Origin: Actinomycetospora callitridis
GTDB lineage: Bacteria; Actinomycetota; Actinomycetes; Mycobacteriales; Pseudonocardiaceae
Direction of reading: 5' to 3'
Assembly: GCF_028737265.1 (NCBI RefSeq)
Contig: NZ_JAQZAK010000009.1
Coordinates: 124,001 to 188,000 of the forward strand
Length of the DNA: 64,000 nucleotides
In this document: positions 25,208 through 33,746 of the stretch, piece by piece
Layout: each line of letters starts with the position of its first letter
How positions within the stretch are numbered: the stretch's first letter is position 1
The notes under the pieces: generated by a model
The model's database searches: none
What the model saw: only the letters and a program-made list of their open reading frames with translations
Told to the model about the DNA's origin: nothing
Program-made: the position numbers and the translations under genes

Positions 25208-25702
25208 TCAGCCGCGCAGGATGAGACAGCTCGACGTGCCCTCGGCGACGAGGCGTCCGGCGCCGTCGAGCAGCTCGGCGCGGGCGAGCGCGGTGCTGCG
25301 CCCGGAGTGCACGACGTGGCCGACGGCGCGGGCGGTGCCCGAGTCGGCGGTGAGGCGGCGCAGGAACTTCACCGACAGGTCGAGGCTCGTGTAGCCGACG
25401 CCGGCCTCGAGCGTGCTGTGCACGGCGCACCCGAGCGCGGAGTCGAGCAGGGTCGCGTAGATCCCGCCGTGCACCGAGCCGATCGGGTTGTAGTGGTACT
25501 CGGCGGGCTCCACGGTGAACACGACGCGCCCGCGCTCCACGGACTCCACGGCGGCCCCGACCAGGGTCATGATCGGCGGCGGCGGGAGCGTCCCGTCGGC
25601 CATGGCGGCCAGGAACGACAGGCCGTCGCGCTCGGTCGCCGCCGCGGCGAGCGTCCGGGGGTCGGACCAGGTGTGGGTGCGCTCGCGCGTGGTGACGTCC
25701 AT
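25208..25702 (-). CDS. PaaI-type hotdog thioesterase
   Basis: 164-residue single hotdog-fold acyl-CoA thioesterase. The active-site helix is YNPIGSVHGGIYATLLDSALGCA, followed by TSLDLSVKFLRRLTADSG and a final strand AEGTSSCLILRG. Members hydrolyse aryl- or acyl-CoAs. About 60 bp separate its stop from the lipoprotein ATG, so the two genes may be co-transcribed on the minus strand. Divergent from yebC. Confidence 0.9.
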   Translation of the reverse strand: MDVTTRERTHTWSDPRTLAAAATERDGLSFLAAMADGTLPPPPIMTLVGAAVESVERGRVVFTVEPAEYHYNPIGSVHGGIYATLLDSALGCAVHSTLEAGVGYTSLDLSVKFLRRLTADSGTARAVGHVVHSGRSTALARAELLDGAGRLVAEGTSSCLILRG

Positions 25703-25897
25703 GCTGCTCCCTGGGTAGCGGAAGGAAACTCAGGCGGGGAATCCGCACCGTACCGTCCCGTCGCCGCGGGTGGGACCTCACCTAGACTGGATCGTCAGGA
25801 GCGTGTGCGGCGCGAACCGCCACCTGCGCCGGCCGGGGTCCGCCCCGGGAGCGGCGCCCGCGGTCGAGGACACGCGCGAGACGAAGGGCGGGAAGCG

Positions 25898-26659
25898 ATG
25901 AGCGGCCACTCCAAGTGGGCGACCACGAAGCACAAGAAGGCCGCGATCGACGCGAAGCGCGGCAAGATGTTCGCCAAGATGATCAAGAACATCGAGGTCG
26001 CGGCCCGCACCGGCGGCGGCGACCCGGCCGGCAACCCGACGCTCTACGACGCCATCCAGAAGGCGAAGAAGACCTCGGTGCCCAACGACAACATCGACCG
26101 CGCCGTCAAGCGCGGGTCGGGTGCCGAGGCGGGCGGGGCCGACTACCAGGCCATCACGTACGAGGGCTACGCCCCGGGCGGCGTCGCGGTGCTCGTCGAG
26201 TGCCTCACCGACAACAAGAACCGCGCCGCCGGCGAGGTCCGCACGGCCATGAACCGCAACGGCGGCGCGATGGCCGACCCGGGCTCGGTGGCCTACCTGT
26301 TCAACCGCAAGGGCGTCATCATCGTCCCGAAGGAGCAGTCCGGCGGCTCGCTGTCGGAGGACGACCTGCTGCTCGCCGTGCTCGAGGCCGGCGCCGAGGA
26401 GGTCAACGACTACGGCGAGAGCTTCGAGGTGCTCACCGAGTCGAACGACCTCGTCGCCGTCCGCACCGCGCTGCAGGAGGCGGACATCGACTACGACTCC
26501 TCCGAGGTGTCGTTCGTGCCGTCGATGAACGTCGAGGTCGACGCCGACGGGGCCCGCAAGGTCCTGCGGATCATCGACGCGCTCGAGGACTCCGACGACG
26601 TCCAGAACGTCTACTCGAACTTCGACGCGTCCGACGAGGTCATGGCCGAGGTCGGCTGA
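25898..26659 (+). CDS. yebC: YebC/PmpR-family transcriptional regulator or translation factor
   Basis: 253 residues with the family start SGHSKWATTKHKKAAIDAKRGK and the conserved KAKKTSVPNDNIDRAVKRGSG. YebC proteins were annotated as transcriptional regulators; some members have been linked to relief of ribosome stalling at proline runs. In mycobacteria the orthologue lies just after pdxT. A -10-like TAGACT at 25783-25788 suggests a ~100-nt leader. Ribosome site gggaag precedes ATG 25898. Confidence 0.96.
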   Translation: MSGHSKWATTKHKKAAIDAKRGKMFAKMIKNIEVAARTGGGDPAGNPTLYDAIQKAKKTSVPNDNIDRAVKRGSGAEAGGADYQAITYEGYAPGGVAVLVECLTDNKNRAAGEVRTAMNRNGGAMADPGSVAYLFNRKGVIIVPKEQSGGSLSEDDLLLAVLEAGAEEVNDYGESFEVLTESNDLVAVRTALQEADIDYDSSEVSFVPSMNVEVDADGARKVLRIIDALEDSDDVQNVYSNFDASDEVMAEVG

Positions 26660-26663
26660 CCGG

Positions 26664-27164
26664 GTGCCGCCCACCGCTCCCTGCGTCGTCGCCGCGCTCG
26701 CCGCGGGCGACGCGGGGGAGGCCCTGACCGTGCAGTACGCGGCCTACCTCGCCGAGGCGCGCCGCTACGGCACCACGGAGATCCCGCCGCTGCGGGAGAC
26801 GGTCGCGGAGCTGGCGGCCGATCTGGAACGTCCCGACGTGCGCGGGTTCGGCGCCTGGGCCGGCTCGCGGCTGATCGGGTCGGTGCGCCTGCGCGGCGAC
26901 CGTGTCGGCACCGGGTCGGGGTGCGCCGAGCTGGCCCGCTACTCGGTCGCGCCGGACGCCCAGGGTCACGGCGTCGGCCGGGCGCTGCTCGAGCGCGCGC
27001 ACGCCGAGCTGGCCGCCGGCGACGTCACCTGGCTCGTCACGGGCGCCCGCAGCGAGGAGAACCTGCGGCTCTACCGCCGCGCCGGCTACGAGGAGACCGG
27101 CCGGCTCGTCGACAGCGCCGGTGTCGAGCTGCTGCGCCTCGAGCGGCCGGCGCCCGGGTCCTAG
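26664..27164 (+). CDS. GNAT-family N-acetyltransferase
   Basis: 166 residues with the acetyl-CoA signature: RYSVAPDAQGHGVGRALLERA (motif A, QGHGVG loop) and SEENLRLYRRAGYEETGR (motif B). GTG 26664 is four bases after the yebC stop, so it is translated from the same message. Substrate unknown. Confidence 0.88.
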   Translation: MPPTAPCVVAALAAGDAGEALTVQYAAYLAEARRYGTTEIPPLRETVAELAADLERPDVRGFGAWAGSRLIGSVRLRGDRVGTGSGCAELARYSVAPDAQGHGVGRALLERAHAELAAGDVTWLVTGARSEENLRLYRRAGYEETGRLVDSAGVELLRLERPAPGS

Positions 27165-27166
27165 GC

Positions 27167-28156
27167 GTGTCCCGCTTCCTCGACGGCGTCCTCCTGCTCG
27201 GCGCGGTGCTCGTCGCGCTGTGGGTGCCGTTCTGGTGGTGGGGGGCGCCCGGGTCGCCGATCGCCTTCGCGCTGCTGTCCGGGACGCCGGTGGTCGCGGT
27301 GGTCGCGGCCGTGGTCGCGGTGCTCGCGCTCGTCCGGCGCCGCTGGGCGGCCGGTGTGCTGGCGCTCGCCGCGGCCGTGGTGCTCGGGGCGATCGTCGTG
27401 CCGCGGGCCCTCGACGACGGCGACCCGGTCGTCGCCGCCGGCCCGGGGAGCACACCGGTGGTCGTGGCGACGGTCAACCTGCAGTTCGGGCGGGCCGATC
27501 CGGCGGCGGTGGTGGCGCTGGCGCGCGACCGTCGCGTCGACGTCCTGGGCCTGCAGGAGATCACCCCGGAGGCCGAGCAGCGCCTGGCGGCGGCGGGCCT
27601 GCGGGCGGAGCTGCCGTTCACGGAGTCGGCGGCGCGACGGGGCGCGGGCGGCACCGCGCTCGTCTCCCGTCACCCGCTCGCGCCCTCCGGGCTGGTGCTG
27701 CGGCCGGGCGTGTTCTCGCAGGTCACGGCCCGGGTCCTCGCACCGAGCGGGCCGGTCGACGTCGTCGTCGCGCACCCGTCGGCGCCGGTGTTCCGTGACG
27801 ACCCCGGGGGATGGGCGCGCGAGATCGCGGAGCTCCCGGGGCCGGCGCCGCTCGGGGGACCGCCCCGGCTGGTGATCGGCGACCTCAACGCGACGCTCGA
27901 CCACCGGCCGCTGCGCGCGATGCTCGCGCCCGGGACGTGGCGCGACGCGGCGTCCGCGGTCGGCGGCGGGCTGCGGGGCACCTGGCCCACCGACTCGACG
28001 CTGCCGCCGTTCGCGGCCATCGACCACGTGCTCGTCTCCGGGCCGATCTCCGCCGTCGAGGTGACCACGCAGGAGCTGCCGTCGACCGACCACGCCGGGC
28101 TGATCGCCACCCTGCGAGTGCGCGACGGCCGGAGCGCCCTCACCCCCGGAGCGTGA
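27167..28156 (+). CDS. membrane-anchored endonuclease/exonuclease/phosphatase-family protein
   Basis: 329 residues. Three N-terminal hydrophobic helices (about 7-27, 38-58, 65-83), then an EEP domain: ATVNLQFGR, VLGLQEITPEAE with the metal glutamate, GGTALVSRHPL, VIGDLNATLDHRPL, IDHVLVSG, and the closing STDHAGL with the catalytic Asp-His. The catalytic half faces outside if the helices follow the usual topology. Substrate may be a phospholipid headgroup or nucleic acid. GTG 27167 begins 3 bp after the GNAT stop. The 3' end converges with the minus-strand HTH_42 gene. Confidence 0.87.
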   Translation: MSRFLDGVLLLGAVLVALWVPFWWWGAPGSPIAFALLSGTPVVAVVAAVVAVLALVRRRWAAGVLALAAAVVLGAIVVPRALDDGDPVVAAGPGSTPVVVATVNLQFGRADPAAVVALARDRRVDVLGLQEITPEAEQRLAAAGLRAELPFTESAARRGAGGTALVSRHPLAPSGLVLRPGVFSQVTARVLAPSGPVDVVVAHPSAPVFRDDPGGWAREIAELPGPAPLGGPPRLVIGDLNATLDHRPLRAMLAPGTWRDAASAVGGGLRGTWPTDSTLPPFAAIDHVLVSGPISAVEVTTQELPSTDHAGLIATLRVRDGRSALTPGA

Positions 28157-29243
28157 GCGGGCGCCCGAGAATCCGGCTCCAGACCGTGCGCTCGTCCTCG
28201 AGCGCCCCGTCGGGAAGGGGCGTGCCGAAGGGCGTGACCTCGAGCCGGTCGTCGTCGGCACGCCACGTGCCCACCACTCGGCCCGCGTCGAGCACGACGG
28301 GCGCGATCCACCCGGCGGCGCGGCTGACCTCGCCCCGGTGCGCGGTCGGGACGAGGTCGGGATCGGCGGTGCCGGCGCCGAGGACGTAGGGGTCGAAGGG
28401 CCCGAGGAGGCGCAGCCCCGGCGCCTCGGCCCCGAGCTCGTCGACGTCCTCGGCGCGCGCGTACCGGGTCTCGCCGTCGACGGTGACCTCGACGAGCGAG
28501 CCGTCGGCGACGAGGTCGGCGAACCACGCCCGCAGCCGCTTCTTCGGCGTGGCGCCCCGCAGCAGCCAGGCGTCGAAGGCCGTCGCGGTGGCCGGCCCGT
28601 GGGCGGCGAGGAACGCGGGGACGACCTCGCGGGCGGCCTCGTCGGGCTCCGGGAGCCCGGGCCAGCCCGGGACCAGTGTGCGCGGGTGCGTGAACGTCAC
28701 GCGCGACCCGGCCGGCGGGCCGTGGCAGAGCAGCCCCTGCCAGGCCAGCGGCTTGAGCACCGCGCCCCAGCCGGAGCCGAGCGCGTCGGCGAGGCCCTCC
28801 TCCCGGCTGTGGGCGACGAGGGCGGCGACGAGCTCCTCGCGGGTCAGGACGGCGTCGGCGAGCACCTCGGCGACGGCCTCCTCGAGGGCCGCCATCTGCG
28901 CGGCGGTGGCGAACTCGCGCTGCCAGGAGCCCTTGTCCCAGGTGCGGGCCGCCGCGAGGAGCGCGAGCACGGCGGGCGCCTGGTCGGCGGCCAGGAGGTG
29001 CAGCGTGCCGCGCAGCGACCAGGTCCGGATCAGCGCGCCCGCGGCCAGGGCTGCGTCGACGTCGCCGTCGTCCGCGGTGCCGGCGGCCGTGCGCACGGCG
29101 ACGGCCTGCGCGGCGGCCGACGGGACCTGCGCCTGCACGCCGACGAGGCGCCGGGCCGTCGCGGTGGGGTCGGTGCCGTCGCGCAGGGCGACGTGCTGGC
29201 GGCGCAGGCGGAAGGCGCGGACCTGGTCCGCGGTGACGTTCAC
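28140..29243 (-). CDS. HTH_42 winged-helix protein, AlkX/AlkZ-like DNA glycosylase family
   Basis: 367 residues of the winged-helix family (PF06224 type) that includes AlkZ/YcaQ DNA glycosylases, which excise bulky or cross-linked bases. The glutamine motif is seen as VGVQAQVPSAAAQAVAVR near residue 34, followed by RTWSLRGTLHLL. Later blocks are PLAWQGLLCHG, FDAWLLRGATPKK and LLGPFDPYVLG. The GTG start at 29243 overlaps the acylphosphatase stop (GTGA). Its operon is divergent from an AlkB homologue across a LexA-type box, supporting a DNA-repair role (inference). Overlaps the EEP gene tail by 17 bp. Confidence 0.85.
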   Translation of the reverse strand: MNVTADQVRAFRLRRQHVALRDGTDPTATARRLVGVQAQVPSAAAQAVAVRTAAGTADDGDVDAALAAGALIRTWSLRGTLHLLAADQAPAVLALLAAARTWDKGSWQREFATAAQMAALEEAVAEVLADAVLTREELVAALVAHSREEGLADALGSGWGAVLKPLAWQGLLCHGPPAGSRVTFTHPRTLVPGWPGLPEPDEAAREVVPAFLAAHGPATATAFDAWLLRGATPKKRLRAWFADLVADGSLVEVTVDGETRYARAEDVDELGAEAPGLRLLGPFDPYVLGAGTADPDLVPTAHRGEVSRAAGWIAPVVLDAGRVVGTWRADDDRLEVTPFGTPLPDGALEDERTVWSRILGRPLTLRG

Positions 29244-29506
29244 GCCTGGTCGAAGGACTGCAGCCCCTGCGGGTCGGTGTCGGTGACGTCGACGCCGGTC
29301 ACGTGCGCCTGCGACGGGCCCTCGTGCGCCCAGGCGATCATGCGCTCGACGGCGTCGTCCTCACCCTCGACGACCATCTCCACCGAGCCGTCGTCGCGGT
29401 TGCGCACCCACCCGGCGACACCGAGATCGTCCGCGGTGTCCTGCGCGCTCTGACGGAAGAAGACGCCCTGCACCTGCCCGTGGACGACGATGTGCTTGCT
29501 CGCCAC
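29240..29506 (-). CDS. acyP: acylphosphatase
   Basis: 88-residue acylphosphatase. Signature GQVQGVFFRQSAQDTA has the catalytic arginine (R18), and GWVRNRDDGSVEMVVEG has the catalytic asparagine (N36). It hydrolyses acyl phosphates. GTG at 29506 has ribosome site ggggagg. First gene of the minus-strand pair with the HTH_42 protein. Confidence 0.95.
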   Translation of the reverse strand: MASKHIVVHGQVQGVFFRQSAQDTADDLGVAGWVRNRDDGSVEMVVEGEDDAVERMIAWAHEGPSQAHVTGVDVTDTDPQGLQSFDQA

Positions 29507-29524
29507 CGAGACCTCCCCCTTCGC

Positions 29525-29540
29525 TCGAACATGTGTTCTA
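29525..29540. promoter_or_regulatory. LexA (SOS) box between acyP and alkB
   Basis: TCGAACatgtGTTCTA matches the mycobacterial/actinobacterial SOS-box consensus TCGAAC-N4-GTTCGA with one mismatch in the right arm. It lies in the 44-bp gap between the divergent acyP-HTH_42 pair and the alkB homologue, so it could control both. Recognition by LexA is inferred from the consensus. Confidence 0.75.
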
Positions 29541-29550
29541 CTCGTCGGTG

Positions 29551-30159
29551 ATGACCGCCGCGTGGACGCCCTCGCTGTTCGGCGGGGGCGAGCCCGCTCC
29601 CGATCCGATGGTCGTCCCGCGCCGCATCGTCCTGGACGAGACGTCGTGGGTCGATCTCGCCCCCGCCTGGCTCACCGGCGCCGACGCCTGGTTCGACGCG
29701 ATCGTCGCCGAGGCGCCGTGGAACCAGCGCCGACGGCGGATGTACGACCAGGACGTGATGGAGCCACGCCTGACCTGCGGGTGGCGTGTCCCCGAGGCGC
29801 CCGACCCCGCGCCGGCCGTCGCCGAGGCGCTCGCGGCGCGGTACGGCGTGCGCTTCGACCGCGTCTCGGCCAACTACTACCGCCACGGCGACGACTCGGT
29901 GGCCTGGCACGGCGACCGCGTCCGCTACACCCACGAGGCGCCGATCGTCGCGATCGTGTCGCTCGGGGCGTCACGGCGGTTCGGCCTGCGGCCCGTGGGC
30001 GGCGGGCCGTCGACGCGGCTGACCGTCGCGGGCGGCGACCTGCTCGTCATGGGCGGGCGCTGCCAGCACGACTGGCAGCACACGGTGCCCAAGTGGCCCG
30101 GCGCCGGCCCGCGGGTCAGCGTCACCTTCCGGCACGACGACCCGGGGCCGCGTCCCTAG
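29551..30159 (+). CDS. alkB: AlkB-like 2-oxoglutarate/Fe(II) dioxygenase
   Basis: 202-residue DNA/RNA demethylase family member that oxidatively removes alkyl groups from bases. Iron ligands are H120 and D122 in VAWHGDRV and H177 in DWQHTVP. 2-oxoglutarate is bound by R188 in RVSVTFR, with R194 at the end. SANYYRHGDDSVAWH is typical of bacterial AlkB. ATG 29551 is chosen because the alternative GTG 29533 falls inside the SOS box. There is no ribosome site between box and ATG, so the message may be leaderless. The last 38 bp overlap the convergent orphan gene. Confidence 0.92.
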   Translation: MTAAWTPSLFGGGEPAPDPMVVPRRIVLDETSWVDLAPAWLTGADAWFDAIVAEAPWNQRRRRMYDQDVMEPRLTCGWRVPEAPDPAPAVAEALAARYGVRFDRVSANYYRHGDDSVAWHGDRVRYTHEAPIVAIVSLGASRRFGLRPVGGGPSTRLTVAGGDLLVMGGRCQHDWQHTVPKWPGAGPRVSVTFRHDDPGPRP

Positions 30160-33016
30160 GTTGTGAACTCCTCTCGACATCCGCCCACCAATTTCGGCGC
30201 ATGGCGAGGTGGAACGCGGCCCACCGCTGCGCGGTCGTCCGCCCATCGAATGTCTCGTCGTCGAACCACTCCGCCAGCGCTTCCCAGCGAGCCTTACTCG
30301 CTCGACTCCATGCCTTCTCGGTCGCGGCGTCCATCTCGGCGCCACCCCGAAAGAGCCGCCGGAGTTCTTCCTCCTCGTCCCTGAGCACCGGCCGACGCCC
30401 CATCGAACAGCAGTCCGCCGCCTGCTCCGGCGCGCGCTCCCTCAGCGACCCGGCGAGGTTCCTGAGCCTTCGGTCCGACTTCACGATCGCGCGGCTGATA
30501 CGGAAGGCCACGCTCTCTCCGCGAACCTTGCGGTGAACGCTGAGCAGAGCGGTGTCGCCGCCGCCGGCCATACTGGTCAACTGACGGTCGAGCACGAGAT
30601 TCGAGAAGCGAGGGTGCGGGACGCGCGGTTTGCGAAGACTCTCGAGTCGTCCCGTGATGGTGATCTGCCGGGCGACGTCTTGTCGGGTACCGGAGTCACG
30701 CGGGTCCGTAGCGAGTCGTTCCGCGAGGCGCCACGCAGTCATCTCCTCATCGAGCCAAAGCCGCCGATCCTCGCCGCGATCAACGCGTCCGGAAAGACGC
30801 CGTTCCCACAACAGCGCCATCTCCTTGGCGGCCGCGCTGATGAACCGTGCGACGTAGGTGCTCTGTCTCCAGAGATGGATGTCCGGCCCACGTTGCACCG
30901 CTGCGCCGATCGAGCCGAAGGTGGTCGCCTCGAAGTCCTTGAACTCCCCGCGACCACGGAGCTGATCGAGGTCGGGCTCCTCGGCGAGGAGCCAGTCGCG
31001 CTGACGCGCGATGAAGTCGCTGTCGGCGCAAGCGGCCGCGCGCTCGAGTTCGGCGACGGAGCCGCGCGCTGCTCGCGCTACGACAGCTCCCCGCGTCTTG
31101 CGCGGCCACGCCCGCCCGTCGGGGGCGAGTAGCGGAAGGGCGAGGACACATGCGGCGTTGAAGTGAGCGCGCCAGGTCCGAGGGGCAGAGTCGGGTCGTC
31201 CGGTCAGGCGGGCGACGACATCTTCGAGCCGGGCCGGAGGTACCGGCCAATCACCGTCGAGCACGCGGGTCGCATCCGGGAAGGGCTCGACGTCCCGGCC
31301 AGTACCCCGCGCGACGATCGAGCGTCCGGGCGGCACGCCGAGTCCGTGGTACCGGTACTGGCTCAGCCCACGACGCGAGATGTGCTCGTGAGCCATCGCT
31401 CGCCGTAGCGCCGACCACGGCAGTCCGGTGAGGATGGCTTCTCTCGGGAGGATCTCTTCAGACGCCCGCGTCGCGAGGCGACCGCTGCGACGCGGGAGGC
31501 GAAGGTCCAGAGGCAAGGATGGATCGTGCGCAAGGTTCGGGTTCCGCCATGTCAGGAAGGCGCGCACGTGTGGCACTTCATCCTCTCGGCCCATCGCAGC
31601 GCGGAGCGCTTCCCGAGGCCGCACCTTGACGTAATCATCAGCGAGCCTCTCGAACTCGAGCTGCGAGATCATGGTGAAGAACGTGCGAGCGTGGGCGGTG
31701 CGATCCCGCCTCTCGACGGGATTCAAGCCCAGCTCCAGGTCGGCGAGCCAGGACGGACCTCCGCCGCCTTGGAGGAAGCGCCGGTACCGGCGGAGGAACC
31801 GGTGCCGCAAGGCCTTTCGGAGGTGGGCGCGACGTTCCTCCCGGGCGGACCGATGTTCGCGCGTGGCACACCGTTCCCGCCGCCCCCACCACTGGCTCGC
31901 AATCTTCTCGCCCAGTCCCAGCAGCATCGCATGGCGGTATCGCGCGACGAGGATGGTGGGATCGTCGGCTCGGAGACCTCGCGAGGCTCGCGGATTGCTC
32001 CACGTCGGGCGGTTGTCCACCCCGGTGGGACTCCACCAGGCTCCCAGGTGGGGATCCTGGTGAGCGGCAACGGTGATGATGTCGTCGTAGGTGAGCAGCG
32101 CATCGAGGTACATCTGCTGGCGCTCCTGCATCTTCCCGAGCTCCAAGCGCATCATCAGATTGCCCGGATCGCGCCGCAGGGCGAGACGCAGCGCGCCGAC
32201 CGACTCGTCGTAGTAGCGCTCCGACCTCAGTTTGAGGAAGCGCTGATAATCGTGGAAGAGGCCGAGCGGGATGCGGAATCCCTGCCACAACGGCCACGGA
32301 GCCTGCCTGCACTGATCGGTTCGCGGAAGGACGTGACCCGCTACCGCGTGCGCAGCCCGTTCAGCGGCCTCCTCCCAGGTCGAACCGGTCACCGGAAAGG
32401 GTGCGAGCGAAGTACGTGGGAGCCGGGAAAGCTCGATGATCAGTACACACGGCTCCGGGCCTTCGGCCGACTGCAAGGTGCACGAGACCTGGAAAGCGGT
32501 GACCGGGGCGAAGAGGCGCACGAATCGAGATGCGGCACCCCATGCGCCTCGGAGCTGCTCGCCGGCCGCTTCGACCACGCGGAGGAAGTCGCTGGAGGAC
32601 GCTGTCGAGGGCACGGCGGTAGCGCCGTAGAGGCGTGTCTTGACGAGTCGATCCTCGAAGGTCGACTTCAGTTCCCGCGCCAGGGGGTCGTTGGCGCCTC
32701 GCCAGGTGTTGTCCATGAAGGGCAGCACCATGATCGGGCCGGGACGTCGGGCGAGTAGCTCCACGCGGTATCGCCAGACCGAGTAGGAAGCGAACACGGC
32801 GACGATGACGGTGATGGACACGAGCGTCGTACTGCGCGCTGCTGCGCGACCGGCGCTCGGTGCGATCAACCACTCGGGGCTTACGAGTGCGAGGGCAACC
32901 GATCCCAGGAGGAGCAGGTTCAGCACCAGCGCGGCCAACGCCCACGGCAGCACCCGCGTCGGAGGAAGGTCCGCCACAGGCCCGTCGGTCCGGTTAACCG
33001 CAACTCGCTGACGCAC
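30122..33016 (-). CDS. orphan two-TM protein with TolB-N-like and TPR-like regions
   Basis: 964 residues, family not recognised. Two N-terminal membrane helices (about 23-45 and 62-82) place the rest in the cytoplasm or outside as one long soluble part. Residues 93-230 begin with PIMVLPFMDNTW, reminiscent of the TolB-N/FlgO-like domains that often precede TPRs (inference). Residues 256-317 look TPR-like (YYDESVGALRLALRRDPGN). The remainder is Arg/Trp-rich and has no motif I can name. Base composition is visibly lower in G+C than both flanks, and codon use is less strict at third positions, suggesting transfer. The stop overlaps alkB by 38 bp. The GTG start at 33016 is the most upstream plausible one. 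Confidence 0.72.
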   Translation of the reverse strand: MRQRVAVNRTDGPVADLPPTRVLPWALAALVLNLLLLGSVALALVSPEWLIAPSAGRAAARSTTLVSITVIVAVFASYSVWRYRVELLARRPGPIMVLPFMDNTWRGANDPLARELKSTFEDRLVKTRLYGATAVPSTASSSDFLRVVEAAGEQLRGAWGAASRFVRLFAPVTAFQVSCTLQSAEGPEPCVLIIELSRLPRTSLAPFPVTGSTWEEAAERAAHAVAGHVLPRTDQCRQAPWPLWQGFRIPLGLFHDYQRFLKLRSERYYDESVGALRLALRRDPGNLMMRLELGKMQERQQMYLDALLTYDDIITVAAHQDPHLGAWWSPTGVDNRPTWSNPRASRGLRADDPTILVARYRHAMLLGLGEKIASQWWGRRERCATREHRSAREERRAHLRKALRHRFLRRYRRFLQGGGGPSWLADLELGLNPVERRDRTAHARTFFTMISQLEFERLADDYVKVRPREALRAAMGREDEVPHVRAFLTWRNPNLAHDPSLPLDLRLPRRSGRLATRASEEILPREAILTGLPWSALRRAMAHEHISRRGLSQYRYHGLGVPPGRSIVARGTGRDVEPFPDATRVLDGDWPVPPARLEDVVARLTGRPDSAPRTWRAHFNAACVLALPLLAPDGRAWPRKTRGAVVARAARGSVAELERAAACADSDFIARQRDWLLAEEPDLDQLRGRGEFKDFEATTFGSIGAAVQRGPDIHLWRQSTYVARFISAAAKEMALLWERRLSGRVDRGEDRRLWLDEEMTAWRLAERLATDPRDSGTRQDVARQITITGRLESLRKPRVPHPRFSNLVLDRQLTSMAGGGDTALLSVHRKVRGESVAFRISRAIVKSDRRLRNLAGSLRERAPEQAADCCSMGRRPVLRDEEEELRRLFRGGAEMDAATEKAWSRASKARWEALAEWFDDETFDGRTTAQRWAAFHLAMRRNWWADVERSSQPRDAAPGRRAGR

Positions 33017-33129
33017 GCGCCTCTTGTCCGGCGCGTGTCCACAAACGTTTCAGAGATCGGGTCATGAGCCCGTCAGCTCACCCGAAGCGAGTAGACGATC
33101 TACACGGATGTCGTAGCGTTCGCTGCGAG

Positions 33130-33597
33130 TCAGATCGGGATCTCGCTCGTGTCCCCGTCGGCGCGCGCCCCGTGGATCCGGCGCTCGGTCTCGGTGATCC
33201 GCAGGTCGTTGATGCTCGCCTCCCGGCGGGCCATGAGGCCGTTGGGGGCGAACTCCCAGTTCTCGTTGCCGTAGCAGCGCCACCACTGGCCGTCGTCGTC
33301 GCGGCACTCGTACTGGAAGCGCACCGCGATCCGGTGCCCGCCGTAGGTCCACAGCGCCTTGCGCAGGACGTAGTCGTGCTCGCGCTCCCACTTGCGGGTC
33401 AGGAACCCGATCACGTCGTCGCGGCCGGTGACCCACTCGTCGCGGTTCCGCCAGACGGTGTCCACCGTGTACGCGAGCGCCACCTTCTCCGGGTCGCGGG
33501 TGTTCCAGCCGTTCTCGGCGGCCAGCACCTTCGCGCGTGCCGACTCCTCGTCGAACGGCGGGAAGGGCGGGCGGGGCTCCTCGATCGGGCTGCTCAC
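33130..33597 (-). CDS. nuclear transport factor 2-like (DUF1348-like) protein
   Basis: 155 residues with the cone-shaped NTF2/SnoaL-like fold: KVLAAENGWNTRDPEKVALAYT, WRNRDEWVTGRDDVIGFL, RKALWTYGGHRIAVRFQYEC, GNENWEFAPNGLM and MARREASINDLRI. The DUF1348 subgroup is conserved but functionally undefined. GTG at 33597 has ribosome site aggagga. Divergent from ruvC, with a 149-bp gap. Confidence 0.88.
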   Translation of the reverse strand: MSSPIEEPRPPFPPFDEESARAKVLAAENGWNTRDPEKVALAYTVDTVWRNRDEWVTGRDDVIGFLTRKWEREHDYVLRKALWTYGGHRIAVRFQYECRDDDGQWWRCYGNENWEFAPNGLMARREASINDLRITETERRIHGARADGDTSEIPI

Positions 33598-33746
33598 GGT
33601 GGTCCTCCTCGCGGGGTGCGGCTCGGGTCAGCATGCCGCACGGCCGCGCCGTTGATCACGTGCTGATCATGCGGACGCGGCGGGACACGCCGCGCGACGG
33701 GGACGAGAGCCGGTCGGTGGGCCGGCGCCCCGTAGCGTCGCGACCC

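Noticed and set aside
31526..32758. 410-codon plus-strand frame inside the orphan gene
   Set aside because: It has no ribosome site and lacks the coherent membrane and TPR-like features of the minus-strand frame, which also covers the full region.
30175..33113. 9-bp inverted repeat CGACATCCG/CGGATGTCG at both ends of the foreign segment
   Set aside because: It could mark an insertion, but arms of 9 bp in ~100-bp search zones can occur by chance, and no target duplication or transposase was found.
33653..33669. Two TGATCA hexamers 5 bp apart upstream of ruvC
   Set aside because: TGATCA is itself palindromic and short; it does not match the SOS consensus and gives no basis for an operator call.
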